Origin: Symsagittifera roscoffensis
Taxonomy: Eukaryota > Xenacoelomorpha > Acoela > Convolutidae
Assembly (NCBI RefSeq): GCF_963678635.1
Contig: NC_087063.1
Coordinates: 67,436,727 to 67,500,726 of the forward strand
Length of the DNA stretch: 64,000 bases
Direction: 5' to 3'
The translations under genes and the position numbers were made by a program. The notes beneath the pieces were generated by a model. The model made no database searches. It had not been told where the DNA came from and was given only the letters and a program-made list of their open reading frames with translations. This document shows, piece by piece, positions 24,958 through 35,932 of the stretch (within the stretch, counting starts at the first letter, position 1; every line of letters begins with the position of its first letter).

Positions 24958-26215
24958 TTAAATTAGCCGCGTTTGGAATGATTTTAGCAAATGGTTTATA
25001 CTACCTATAAATGACCTCAGTTGTTTCAATAATTTTGGCGGCCTGAGCTTCAATATCGCTTCCGTTTTTGTTATTTTTGGTGAAATACCGTCTAACGATA
25101 ACTTGTGCCCCAGCCAGTTTACCTCATTTTGAAAGAATTCGCATTTCGACAGCTTTAATGCCGAATTTTCTCTGTCTAGTTTTTCCAACACGTTCATAAT
25201 CAATTTTTCGTGTTCTTGTTCACTCCCTTTAGATACAATGAGTATGTCATCAAGGAAACAGAACGTATTTTTTGCACGATTTAGAGTTCTCTCCATAGCC
25301 TTTTCAAACTCTGCTGGCATGTTCGCAAGGCCATAGAATCCAGTAAGAAACCTGTACGTTCCAGTGGCTTGCGCGCCTATGATGTTAAAGTTGCATTGCT
25401 TAGCTGTCTCTGCAGTCAACTTTAATTGGCTGTACGCATACTTCAAGTCTAATTTTGAGAAATTAGACCGTTTATATTTGCTGTTACTATTTGACTGACC
25501 TCATCCAATAACTCATCAACAATAGGCATTTGATATTTGTTTTTAAACAACTGCCGGTTGTTAGGTTTTGCATCTAGAGCCAATTTTATGGAATGATCTT
25601 TTTTTACTGTGATTAGAATAGGTGCTATAAAACAATAGCTAGTACATTTGTCCAGACGTTTTATAAGCCCTTCTTTTAACTGTTTTTCCATTTCCTCATG
25701 CACCTTTTCCTGTATGTGTATTGGAATCCTTCTCCCCTTTTCTTGTAAAAGACAAAGTGGATATTTGAACTTGGTACTGACGACATGATTTTTCGAGCAA
25801 CCGTGACGAACAAAAAGGTTTTTAAATTTACTACAAAATTTGTCCTTCCAACCTTCTGGCTGTTCGCACAGTAGCACATCAAACCTCGTCTTGTCTTTTG
25901 GTACCAGCTTCTGTGTTGTGTGTATCCCCACTTTGCTCTGTAAGTCTAGCCCCATTATACATCTTGTGCGTCGTTCTGTAATCAGAAACGATGCCTCCAT
26001 TACTTCCCACCCTGCCGAGCGGATGGTTGTGGCGATTGCTCCTAAGACATTTATTGGCTGTTTATTGTAGTCTACAAATTGAGCGCTCAAATTTAGATTC
26101 TCCCGTAGAATAAACTTCGTATTTTTAGAAGACTCTAAAATTTGTTTTGCTGTCGCCCAAATAAGAACGATACTGGACTACCTGTGTCAATAGTCATATT
26201 GATAAATTTTAATGA
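24958..26215 (-). pseudogene. Element 1 protease and reverse transcriptase
   Basis: The protease active site IDTGSPVSF lies just after the gag stop, near 26185-26165, in the gag frame. A frameshift near 26158 leads into a frame with the flap-type motif RTRCIMGLDLQS. Reverse transcriptase follows, with LALDAKPNN, then (after a frameshift near 25470) LDLKYAYSQL, which holds the first catalytic Asp. FCFLDDILIVSKG then carries the FLDD form of the YxDD catalytic box, and WLGH marks the thumb. The frame is lost again at about 24960. Confidence 0.9.
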
Positions 26216-27526
26216 TCAATTCTGACCAAAGATATATATTGACTTTATTTGTTGTGATCGAGGATTCCTGCGAATATCAACCTTTTGTTTGTTTTTACTG
26301 CTATCCCCAATTTTCAATTTTCGATTCGATTGCTGTTTTATATATTCATCTATTTGCTCCATCGACGAAATTTCCGATTCTGTTTCCATTACTTCGAACT
26401 CATCGCATGAGTCAAAAGACTGAATCAAATTACACTCCTCATCTGAGCTAGACGTTTTTTCAGCAATTTCATTTACTTGTTGTGACCTACACATTTTTGC
26501 AAAATGATTTGGTTTAGAACAAGTTTTACATGTTTTGCCCATGGCCGGACATTTCTTTAAATGACCTTCTCCTAATAAACGACCACATCGAGTACACGTT
26601 TTTGTATCCGTAGAGTTTCTCCCCTCTCTTCTGTCAGGGGTTGGTCTTCTTTTGTACGTATTGCTCAATTGTCTCCTACTATTTGCGTTCTTGTTACCAA
26701 CTTTCATGATCGGTTCTTGTTTTATCTTCATTGTTCCATGAACCTGACCTGCACCTGCAGTCGCTGTGTTTGATTTTTGAAATACCTGAGTTGTCTGTTT
26801 GCTTTGTTCAAATTTCAATGATCTCTTCACTACTTCCCCTGGTGAAAATGTATCAAACGTTAATGTATCCTGCAGTACCGCATTCGTCATTTTCGATATG
26901 AATAAATCACGAACCAGTTCATCTTCAAGTGTTCCTAACTCCGCTTTGGCTGCCTGCGCAGTTAATGCTTCATGAAATGCCTCTAATGTTTCACTTGTTT
27001 GCTGCGCTCGATTAAACAATTTATAACGTTCATACGTAACAGTATGTGTTTTATCAAATGATACTTTTGCTGAGGCAACCATTTCCCGAAATTCTAACTT
27101 TGAAACTTCCACACGCGGATTCTGTTGTACAAATTTCTTTTTTTCTTTTGTTCCCAACGCTAAGAATAATCTATAGGCCACTCTTTTCTGTACCTCTTTA
27201 TAAAATCCTCTAGCTCTTCTTTCTTCATTTTCCAAAAAAATTTTGTCCCGTGCCAGTTTGTCTCTGGCTTCTCTTTCTGCAATCGCTTGTGCATTTTCTT
27301 GTTCTCGTGGTGTCTCCGGCCGTGATAACGGCTCAAACAAAATTTCCCTCGGTTCTTCTAACAATAATTCAGGATTCACGCTCTCCTTAACTGTAACTGC
27401 CAGTAGGAATTGATCCAACCATATTTTGAAATTCCAGGGAGGATCCGAATTCGCTGTTGTCTAAAATACAGGGATTCCCATATCCGTTCTATTATCTTGG
27501 GACATAAATCCTGCTGGCTGCGCCTT
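26216..27526 (-). pseudogene. Element 1 gag (capsid and nucleocapsid)
   Basis: Gag forms the particle. The frame begins at the LTR/primer-binding-site junction, where AAG replaces the ATG used by element 2. It is cut by a TAG at 27461-27463, then runs open to a TGA at 26216-26218. The middle is a helical capsid-like region. The C-terminal third has two zinc knuckles: an unusual first one (C-x2-C-x7-H-x3-C, in CTRCGRLLGEGHLKKC) and a canonical second (C-x2-C-x4-H-x4-C, in CKTCSKPNHFAKMC). An acidic tail follows. The protease frame continues in phase directly after the TGA, so gag and pro share a frame. Confidence 0.9.
27510..27525 (-). other. Primer-binding site of element 1
   Basis: On the minus strand AGGCGCAGCCAGCAGG directly follows the 5' LTR. 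Apart from the first base it equals the element 2 site and is complementary to a tRNA 3' end of the form ...GGCTGCGCCA. Serine-tRNA primers of gypsy elements such as 17.6 and 297 are of this kind. The tRNA identity is inferred from memory of that family. Confidence 0.75.
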
Positions 27527-27780
27527 GTGATAATCTACTGCTTCGTTCTTAGTTTGATAATGAAAACAGAAGAGTTATATCTTTAATTTGAACTATTAGT
27601 CAATGATGTTTTGTTTCAGAGATCATGTTGATCGATCTTTCATTTAGTTTGCAACCGTCCAAATGACTGTTGCATTAGGCGTGCAAGATTGGCCTGAATA
27701 AATAATAACAATACATAACAGATTATCAATAATAATAATTCTCCAAGGTTACTGTGGCAACAGTACTACACAGTACCACA
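27526..27780 (-). repeat. 5' LTR of element 1
   Basis: This 255-bp repeat pairs with 20703-20959 and is the promoter-proximal LTR of the leftward-transcribed element. I see no strong TATA box, only a weak AGATATAA on the minus strand. Confidence 0.95.
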
Positions 27781-28773
27781 AAACCATTAGAGAGAACTTG
27801 AACTTGTTGCTTTGCTCATTAACTGCTGCAAAGCAACAAGAAACAGATTTGAGCAATTTACACATCTTTTTTAATCCTAAATATACAGTCTAGGCTTTTC
27901 GCCCAATTCGGAACAACAAAACGAAGTAGTAAATTAATAAATTAACAGGAGTGTCGTATCGTATCGTATCAGGGTGAAGCCTTGTTTGTTCCGACTGCCC
28001 TTTGAAAGCAGTGAAAAATGTTTTAGTATATTCTGCTGTGGCCTCTTGCTCTTTTGACCTTTTGCTCTGATAACCAAACTGGTTTAGTAGAATAATTTTG
28101 TAAAAACCAATTTTTTTTTCATTTTTTTCAAAGATTTTTGAATAACTGGAAGCTATGAGATGGGTCTAAATTTTTGTACCATCTTTTTCTGAACCCCCTT
28201 GTGAAACTTTTTAAAACTTTTTTGACTTTTTTCAGACAAAGGAAAAACTTGTTCTCTGAAACAATTATTCTTCAAATGAGCCAGTATCTCTGAAATTGAC
28301 GGAATTGCTCTATTAGTTAAATTAATACTCAAGCCCTCATAATCAGTCGAAATTCTCCTTTTTAAAGATTAGAGCATCTCATGCACTTCTACACTATTTG
28401 TTTCACTGAGATTTTTTGTCGCCTACACCTGCTTGATATATGAGTGAGATGCATTGGCCTGGAACACTTGGATGCTAAATTTTTACCAATGTTTACGAAT
28501 GAACTATTGAAGACTTCAGCATCAATTTCATACTGAGGATTTTATGGCTTCAAGTTTTATTTCGCTTTTCATTTTCTGAGATTGTTTTCCGTTTTTTGGT
28601 GTATTTCGAAAATTAAAAAAAATTTGTACAATTGATTTTTTAAATTTTTAAACGTTTGATTTTTTTTGTTACTCAATCTTTCTGTGGAACCTTTTGTTTT
28701 TTGTTGGCTGTTTAAAAATTTTCTGGGAGGCGTTATCTTAAAGATCTCTATTTCTGTCTATTTCCTTGATTAC
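27781..28773. other. Spacer between the two retrotransposons
   Basis: About 1 kb of A+T-rich sequence without a supported gene. A short GTATC-type repeat (GTCGTATCGTATCGTATCAG) at about 27953 starts a stretch that resembles 13255-13300. Confidence 0.5.
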
Positions 28774-28833
28774 TCCGTAGTTATGATCAAACAGTTTGAG
28801 GCTTTCCTGCTTCATTACTTTTTTTCGTACCGC
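28774..28833. repeat. 60-bp tandem unit 1, left of element 2
   Basis: This 60-bp unit ends ...TTTTTTTCGTACCGC immediately before the LTR. Its sister unit lies at 35973-36032, across the retrotransposon. The two differ at only a few positions. Confidence 0.9.
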
Positions 28834-29094
28834 TGTGATTTCTTAAGGAATAAGAGATCTGTACAAGACTTAGTTCATTTTGTTTTATATAATAGATAAG
28901 TTGTAAACAATGTCATGACAATAAGATACTTCAACTTACATCTTTCATAAATTGAGCAAGAGTGATCGTTAAGCTTGTTTAAAATTAGACCGTGGATTGA
29001 CAGGTCGATAGCGACCTTGAGAACCACTAGAAGATTAACGGCCTGGAATAGAGTGACGACATAGAATAACACATTTAAACAGCACCGCACCACA
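28834..29094 (-). repeat. 3' LTR of element 2
   Basis: This 261-bp repeat, TGTGATTTCTTAAGG to CACCGCACCACA, matches 35704-35965. Its CRE-like site is mutated (TGACGACA instead of TGACGTCA). Confidence 0.95.
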
Positions 29095-29105
29095 TTTCCC
29101 CCTCT
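29095..29105 (-). other. Polypurine tract of element 2
   Basis: On the minus strand AGAGGGGGAAA abuts the 3' LTR. This uninterrupted purine run is the expected plus-strand primer. Confidence 0.85.
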
Positions 29106-29272
29106 AGGGAAAAAAATTCAATTGGAATATTTGATTTTTTCTTTGCAAAAGAACAACTATAACAGTAAACTGAACTGCAGATAAAGAAAACTCCATAGAA
29201 ACAAGTATAGCACTAATAGGAGTTTTGATAAATTTACTGAAATGAGGTTAAATAAATGTACTGATAAATGAG

Positions 29273-29375
29273 TTTAAATGACGAGAGAGATTAAATGACG
29301 AAAGAAATTAAATGACTAGAGAGTTTTAAATGACGAAAGATTAAATGACGAAAGTAATTAAATGACTAGAGAGTT
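29273..29375. repeat. Short tandem repeat, TTAAATGACNARAG units
   Basis: Six or seven irregular copies of a 13-18-bp unit (TTAAATGACGAAAG, AATTAAATGACTAGAGAG and variants) lie between the end of the element 2 coding region and the polypurine tract. Longer sub-units alternate GACGA and GACTAGAGAG. Confidence 0.85.
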
Positions 29376-30092
29376 TATTTTTTGGTACGTCGGAAAGGGT
29401 TATCTGATGAGTTGATACTGGGAAATCGGGTAAATTTTCTACTAAAACCCCCGGCCTCATTGGGAGAATCAACCATGGAATGCCCCACTTGAAAATTTGA
29501 TTCCTGACTAGCCAAGGCAAAGCGGACTTTCCTATCCGGAGATACTGGAGTAGACGGAGACGACAATGAAGTGTGAACTACATTCACAGAATGTCTGATC
29601 GGGCTGCCATAGAGTGTTGTCTGCTTTTTGCGACGAGATGATACACGAGATGAATTTGAAGCTGAAGATATATTCCCATCTGGATCCGAACTAAAGCCCG
29701 ATACATCACGATGCTGTATCATACTAAAGCCCGATGTTGCCAAACTGGATGAAGATCACTCTTGCAATTTCGGAACCGACGACTCATCATCGGAGGGGAT
29801 TGGTATCAGATCCGGGCATGGGAGAAGTTTATCGTTAGTTGGAGAAGGTGTCCTTGCTTTAATACTAATGGATACCTCCGCTACTTGATTTCCTGAGGTA
29901 GACGAAGAAGCCGTCAAATCTATCACCGGTGTAGAATCCTGAGTGATAGGGATATCCTGAATTCCTGGGGCCTCCGAGACTGATTTATTCCCCGATTTGG
30001 GCAATGACGATTTGTGACGCGTCGGCGTCGAAGAAGATAAAATAGTCGGAAGTTGAGGACGAGCGGGCACAGAAACAGTTTTGGCTGTAATC
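29375..30092 (-). pseudogene. Element 2 pol C-terminal tail
   Basis: Two open segments (30070-29756 and 29743-29375), separated by a stop and a frame change near 29750. They encode a Ser/Pro/Thr-rich, presumably disordered tail. Near the end lies TLYGSPIRHSVNVV, matching the YGSPV.HS motif at the equivalent place in element 1. The coding region ends at 29375 in a basic peptide (FRRTKK). Confidence 0.65.
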
Positions 30093-32025
30093 CTAGACCT
30101 GGAGCTTCAAGGGTCGATTATCTTCCGGCGACGTGAATGACGACGAAGACACAATGCGGCGCTTTTGCCCCTTCTTGATAGGCGTTGCTTGTTTGCCTGA
30201 AAAACTTAGATGCGTTGACTTAAGGCGTACAGCAAGATGATTTCTTCTTATCACTTTACTTTTGTCAGTAATATAAGAAGACCCAGTAAAACTCACAATT
30301 TTACCCTTAAAAGGTTTAAAAAGTTCCCGACCAGATTTCCTATAAAGAAACTTACGAAAAATTTCACTATTACTTCGTTCATTCAAAACTAAATAATTCA
30401 AGTTACGTTTTGGTTGGGACGGACGAATTTGTTCAGCCGGCATCTGGTTCCAAAATCTGAGCGTCCCCGCGGATAAATTAGAGCGAAGTGTAGCTGCAAG
30501 TACTTGATTCCGCTCTGTCAGTGTCCTAAGGGCTTTGACCCCCTCTTGGTGCGAGAGAGATTTCTTCAATGTCAACCATTGATTCGCAGAATGGGCCAAA
30601 CTCTCCAGCGCACGATAATGAGGTGTGTTAGCAACTGACTCTGTCGTTCTCCCAAAGTAAGGTGACACTGCCGGGCTAGACTGCCTTTTCTTAACCAGCT
30701 TGATTCGAGGTCGGCTATCGCACTGCTCCCGACGCTGCTCCGTGGTTAGTAAATCGCGCTCCAAATGTTGGTTATCTAAATTAACGCGCATAGGGATCGT
30801 TCTGCCGCAAGAGATAACTCCGTATTTGGGGGACGACCAAAATGTAGTTCAAAAGGTGAAACCCCAGTGACAGAATTTTTAGTGACCCGAATATCCTCAA
30901 CTTTAGACGTAAGCCTATCTTGTGTATTTGCAAAATCAGGACTCAAACGAGAAGCCTACAAACGACGCTTAATGGTTTGGATGGAACGTTCCACCAGACC
31001 ACAGCCCCGATGATCACCAGCCGGGCAAAAATATTGGGCAATATGTTTATCTTCACAAAAGGATTGAACTAGTTTGTTTTCAAAACCCGAATACTGGTCA
31101 GTTTTGATTGATTTTGGTATACTAACTTAATTATCTTCCTTAACCCCGTAGAACGTGTAATCATAGCCGACGGATAGTTAGAATACCTGTCGATCGCGAC
31201 CAAGATATAAATATTGTTACCATCAGAATCGAGTAGAGGACCCACATAGTCGAGCTGGAGCTCTTCATTAGGACCAGATAGAAGGGGTAAAGGTTTGGTA
31301 GAATTAAACGAAGCGTTAGCTTTCAGGTTCTTACCAAATTTCGTGCACTGAAGACAGTCTTTGTACAGTTGAACAATATCTCGATGCATACATGGCCACC
31401 ATATATACTGAGCTGCATCCACCATGGCAAGCTGACCCGCATGCGACCTGTGTAGATGAGCAAGTAGAGGTTTACGAAGACAAATGGGAATAGCAATCCT
31501 AATATCTACGACAACACAGCGATCAAATACCGCTGCACAATGCCAAAAAGATTTTAAGTATGAATAAATACGACAAAATCCTTCATAGTCGCGATTAATC
31601 AGCGCCCGTTTCATCAGTCGGAGACTAGGGTCTTCATCAGTAAGTTCCGAAAGAACGTCAGAGTCCAGAATACCCACCAATCCTGACAGTGATTTTTGAT
31701 CTGGGGCGACAACTGATGATTTCAAAATTTCCAAGCTGTGAAGTGGCTGTATTGTACGACCCACTGTTCCAGCCTTTCTGAGCCTCTTTGATCGGAAATT
31801 TGCAAGAATTCGGGCGTACTGGCCCTTCAACGCCACCCCACGCTGCAGAGGAGTCGGTCTTTTTGTGCGCATTGCCCCCGCGCAAAACCGCGGCCGAGCA
31901 CGATCTGAAGAAAACCAGTGTTGGCTTAACGGAATAATTTGATTGAGCAATTGTTCGAAGCTGTCAATCGCATTAGTGTCCATCACAACAGTCTGAAAAG
32001 GAAAAGCACGAAATAACACGAACAT
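30093..32025 (-). pseudogene. Element 2 integrase
   Basis: The zinc-binding domain shows H-x3-H (HLHRSH) and C-x2-C (CLQC), spaced as in Ty3/gypsy integrases. The catalytic core has Asp in LQLDYVGPL. After a frameshift near 31110-31150 come Asp in KTDQYSGF and Glu in GCGLVERSIQTIKRR. A TAG interrupts near 30960. A further frame from 30791 to 30093 carries the C-terminal basic patch (RKSG..LFKPFKGK). The frame 32025-31069 is open for about 318 codons. Its first Met is not likely a true start. Confidence 0.88.
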
Positions 32026-32309
32026 ACACCAGTAAATCCAGGAATAGGAAGTAATCTCAAAGAGATCAATGAAATTAGAAAATATCCCCCAATCACAAAT
32101 TACCGTACTGAATATCCAAACTAAAGTTCAGATTGGCAGATAATTTGGGACACATGCTGAGATTGTGACAATTACGGAATTAAACCAGCTCGAAGCTGAT
32201 TGGACAGAGTTTTGACAATTAAATTTGACGCCCTCTAGCGGAGAAGTAACAACTGAGTTGAATTGATTAAATCGATATATCCAAAATTGAAAGAACTGTC
32301 GTCCTCTAG

Positions 32310-33236
32310 CTATTTTGTTCGCTGAGAAGTAACTTGGATGTCCAAATTATTGACGCCCTCAACCGACTGAATGCCAATATCGTTGTATGAAAACGGTGCT
32401 AAATCCAATATGTTATCCTGAACGGGACAAAAAGCCCGAGGCTGACAATAACTAATTGACTCGATTGAATTGACTGAAGCAGATAAAGTAGGTACTTGGT
32501 TGTCCCCCGACCTAGCAGATAGTCCGTCTGATAGAGAACAATCCCGAACCCAACCATCCAAGAAATCGCAGGCATCAAAAAATCGACTAATACACTTAAC
32601 CACATATTGTTCGTCGAAAATACTCGGCCGTGGTGCCTCAAAAGTTGGAAAACGTGATAAATAATCCACTATTCCCAGTTTACAACCGGAAATATTAAAA
32701 ATATCGAAGTCAAAATGCAATAATCTATCAGCCCATCTAGTTAAACGTAATTGGTGGGTTTTGTTACCCCTATTGGTCTTAAGAGCAGAAATAATAGCTT
32801 TGTGATTAGTGAGGACAACAAAATGATTACCCAATAGATAATTGCGAAAACGCTCACATGACCACACAATAGCAAGAAGCTCATATTCGTTCGTACTATA
32901 CTTCTTTTCCTGGTCATTGAGAAAACGCGAGGCTAATGCAACGGGAACCCAAACATCCCCTTCTACTTCCTGCTCTAAGGCCGCTCCCAGGCCACTATGA
33001 CTAGCATCACATTTCACTCGAGTATTCCCATTTTGGTCATAATGAAACATCTATGTGATATTCGCGATCAGTTGCAAAATATTCACGAAAGCCGATTGTT
33101 GATCCTCCACCCACACAAACTTGCTTTTGTTACTCGCTTTCAACGAAGGGCGGAGTTGGTCCGAAAAGACCTGAAGATTTGGCAGAAATCGTTGTAAATG
33201 GTTGAGAATGCCCCTAAAGGACCGAAGTTGTTTTAA
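32310..33236 (-). pseudogene. Element 2 RNase H domain
   Basis: The frame contains VKCDASHSGLGAALEQ, ASRFLNDQEKKYSTNEYELL and the TNHKAI and RLTRWADRLL blocks of gypsy RNase H. Interruptions are a TAG at the 5' border (33237-33239), a TAG near 33051-33053 and the stop at 32310. Between 32310 and 32025 several stops lie in all frames, so the RNase H-integrase junction has decayed. Confidence 0.87.
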
Positions 33237-34627
33237 CTACTTAGGAGGCTCAAGAGCTAATACCGCATCAATTTTGGAACGTTTTGGCCTATGGCTTTCG
33301 GAATCGACTTCATAACCTAACCAAGACAGCTGACTCATTGAGAAGTCGCTTTTCGATAGCTTCAGGGCAAAACCTTCTTCATCCAATCGGGCGAAAACTT
33401 CATCCACAAGAAAATTGTGATCCACGACTGATCCTTTGGAAACTACAAGAATATCGTCCAAGAAACAGAAAACTCCCGATAAACCCTGAAGAGTACTATC
33501 CATAGCGTTTTGGAACTCTTAAGGCATATCTGTTAGCCCGTAGAAACCAGTTTTAAACCGGTACGTGCCGGTTTGTTCCCCACAAACTATAATAAAGTTG
33601 CACTGACGACTGACTTCATCACTAAGCGGGATCTGACTAAATGCATATTTCAAATCCAATGACGTAAGCTAAACATCGCCGACTTTATCTGACGTGATGA
33701 TCTGTGCTGCTGAGTCCAACAAGTTCAATAAATTCGGCATCTGATATTGGTTTTTATGGATCTGATCATTCATGGGCTTTGCATCCATAGCTAATTTAAC
33801 AGAACCATCCTTCTTAGCCGTAATCACTACCAGAGAAGTAAAAATTTCACTTGTAAATTTGTTAAGTTTGACAATGTGACCTTCATAAATCAGCTTCTGA
33901 GTTTCGACGCCAACTTTATCTTGAATGTGCACTGGAACCCGTCTTCCTTGTTTTTGAATCGGAACGAGTGGTGACTTGAATGTAGAGAAAACTTGATGAT
34001 TTTTGGCTCTACCAATTCGAGAAAATACGTGTTGATACTTCTGTTGAAAATGTGATTTCCAAGATTCCGACGTCTCATTTGTGTTTGACTGGGATATTTC
34101 TCCCACCGAAGGCCTTTCCGGTCTGACTTGCATAGTTCTCAACCCCAACTGGGACTGCAAATCTAAACCTAGTAGACAACGCGTACGATTTTCCGAAATG
34201 AGGAGTTTTGCAGACTTCACATGCCAACCCAATGACGATACATCGACTATCGGTGTTCCCATCAGTTCAATTCTTTTCCTATTATAGTCCACATATACCG
34301 TGTCTATTGGAGATTCCTGTTTACTAAAAACTTTGGCTGAAGGTACTGACTTCACAATATAATCTGCTGTCCTCTTATTTACAAAGGAAGCAGGACTTCC
34401 GGTATCAACCTTAGCTTTGAAGAACGTTTTTCCACAACGAAGTGTTATCTGGATACAACGTAATTTGCCCATAGCAGCGTTAACCACTTCCAATTTCTTC
34501 TTTTACTCAACAGAAATTTTCGACTCTTCTACCGCAACCGACAAAACTGCAAAGTCGGATTCACTATCGGACGTGATGAAATTACAATTTTCCTCTACAG
34601 TTTCATCTGATTCGACATCTACATTCG
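33237..34627 (-). pseudogene. Element 2 protease and reverse transcriptase
   Basis: The protease has AKVDTGSPASFV and the later RTRCLLGLDLQS. Reverse transcriptase follows with LAMDAKPMN, SLDLKYAFSQI (first catalytic Asp), FYGL and FCFLDDILVVSKG (FLDD box). Stops in otherwise continuous frame lie at 34504-34506 (TAA), 33669-33671 (TAG), 33521-33523 (TAA) and 33237-33239 (TAG). The phase is kept across the RT stops, so most damage here is by substitution. Confidence 0.9.
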
Positions 34628-35704
34628 CTACATTTTTGGAATTGCAGCATAATGTCCCTTCTTACTAAAATTCCGACAAGCTACATTTCTGGCCGAACAG
34701 CTTTGTTTATGATTTGCTGAAAACCTATTTCCACAGAAAAAACATGATTTTGCTTTCTTCGTGGTAGCATTACCTTCCGATTTATGATTTTGAGCTCGGT
34801 TGATTCTATCCGACAATTTCTTCCCTTGAACGGAAAATGTCGGTTCCTGTTTGATACTTGTATTCTGACCCAAACTGGATCCTGAATGGGAAAAACTACC
34901 CATCGTAGACGAACTTCCGAATTGCTTTTGTAGATCAGTGGCAGTTTGGGCTCATTTCTCTTGCAATAACGCTGATTTCAATGTTTCTTCAGGAGTGGCC
35001 CCCAGACGAATACAGAGTTCTCTATGAATATCCTTATACCTCATTTTGGCAATAAAAATATCCCTCACGACTTCTTTCTCCTGATCAATCGTCCAACCGC
35101 ACAGGGCAGCTTGGCCCGTAAGTCGCAAATAGAAAGCTTCCAAATTTTTTCGGTCAGTATGCACGGAATTATAATTTTGCAGCCGTTCGATTATGTAGTT
35201 TTTCTCCTTTCTGAAGAGAAGAACAGAAAATTCATGAAATTCTTGGAACGATATTGCACTGAGGTCCGCATGCGGATAATTCTGGAGGAATCTTTTCCTT
35301 CCTTCTGAGCCAAGAGAAAAGAATAAACGAGATTTAATTCGTTGCTCGACTTCGTAAAAATACACACCTGGTGCTACTCTGGGGCCTTTCGCCCGGCGTT
35401 CCTCATTCATCTCAGCCACTCTGCGGGCAGCTGCAGCATTTCTTGAAATACGATTCGCTATTGCCACTGCATCTTCATCTATCCCCACCGCCTCTGGTTT
35501 CGGAATAGAATTATCGTGTACCACACCTGGTGTTTTTAATAACTCACGAGAATCACACCTTTCTCTCAAGGTGATTGCCAAGTTGAACTGGCCTATCCAG
35601 GAATCCCAGCTAGTGGGTGGATCCGCTGTTGGTTTGTGCCAGAATACAGAAACACCTAACAGGTCATTCCGGTCGTCTGAGACCGGAACTGCTGGCTGCG
35701 CCAT
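34628..35704 (-). pseudogene. Element 2 gag
   Basis: The frame starts with an ATG at 35704-35702. Its A is the last LTR base and its TG opens the primer-binding site, so the first codons (M-A-Q-P-A) are the site itself. It runs to a TGA at 34952-34954, then continues in frame to 34628. The nucleocapsid has an unusual first knuckle (C-x2-C-x7-H-x3-C) like element 1. In the second knuckle the second and last Cys are lost (CRNF...H...P) next to a frameshift near 34650. An acidic segment in the shifted frame leads into the protease. Confidence 0.9.
35689..35703 (-). other. Primer-binding site of element 2
   Basis: TGGCGCAGCCAGCAG on the minus strand directly follows the LTR end. It is complementary to a tRNA ending ...CTGCTGGCTGCGCCA, with the CCA end included. 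This resembles the serine-tRNA sites of several insect gypsy elements. Confidence 0.85.
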
Positions 35705-35752
35705 GTGATTTCTTAAGGAATAAGAGATCTGTAAAAGACTTAATTCATCTTG

Positions 35753-35761
35753 TTTTATATA
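35753..35761 (-). promoter_or_regulatory. TATA box in element 2 LTR
   Basis: TATATAAAA on the minus strand lies about 205 bp into the LTR. That leaves a short R-U5, as is plausible for an LTR of this length. The 3' LTR keeps the same sequence. Confidence 0.6.
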
Positions 35762-35924
35762 ATAGATAAGTTGTAAACAATGTCATGACAATTAGATACT
35801 TCAACTTAAATCTTTCATAAATTGAATAAGAGTGATCGTTTAAGCATATATAAAATTAGACCGTGGGTTGACAGGTCGATAGCGACCTTGAGAACCACTA
35901 GAAGAACAACGGCCTAGATTAGAG

Positions 35925-35932
35925 TGACGTCA
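35925..35932 (-). promoter_or_regulatory. CRE-like palindrome in element 2 LTR
   Basis: TGACGTCA matches the full CREB/ATF consensus and lies upstream of the TATA box in the U3 part. The 3' LTR has one change. A chance match cannot be excluded. Confidence 0.4.

Larger units (their letters stand above)
20703..27780 (-). mobile_element. Ty3/gypsy LTR retrotransposon, element 1 (degenerate)
   Basis: A 7.08-kb element transcribed leftward. It is bounded by two ~256-bp LTRs of TGTG...CACA form. Its order is gag, protease, reverse transcriptase, RNase H, integrase, polar tail, which is the Ty3/gypsy order. AAGCC at 20698-20702 and AAACC at 27781-27785 flank it as a probable 5-bp target duplication with one mismatch. 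The LTRs differ at about 10 substitutions and 2 indels, so the insertion is not recent. Stops and frameshifts interrupt all coding parts, so it cannot encode intact proteins. No envelope-like frame is present. The nearest relative here is element 2, but the two are clearly different subfamilies because their LTRs share only the termini. Confidence 0.95.

Noticed and set aside
29273-29375. CRISPR-like array
   Set aside because: Units are short, contiguous, without unique spacers, and lie inside a retrotransposon in an animal genome.
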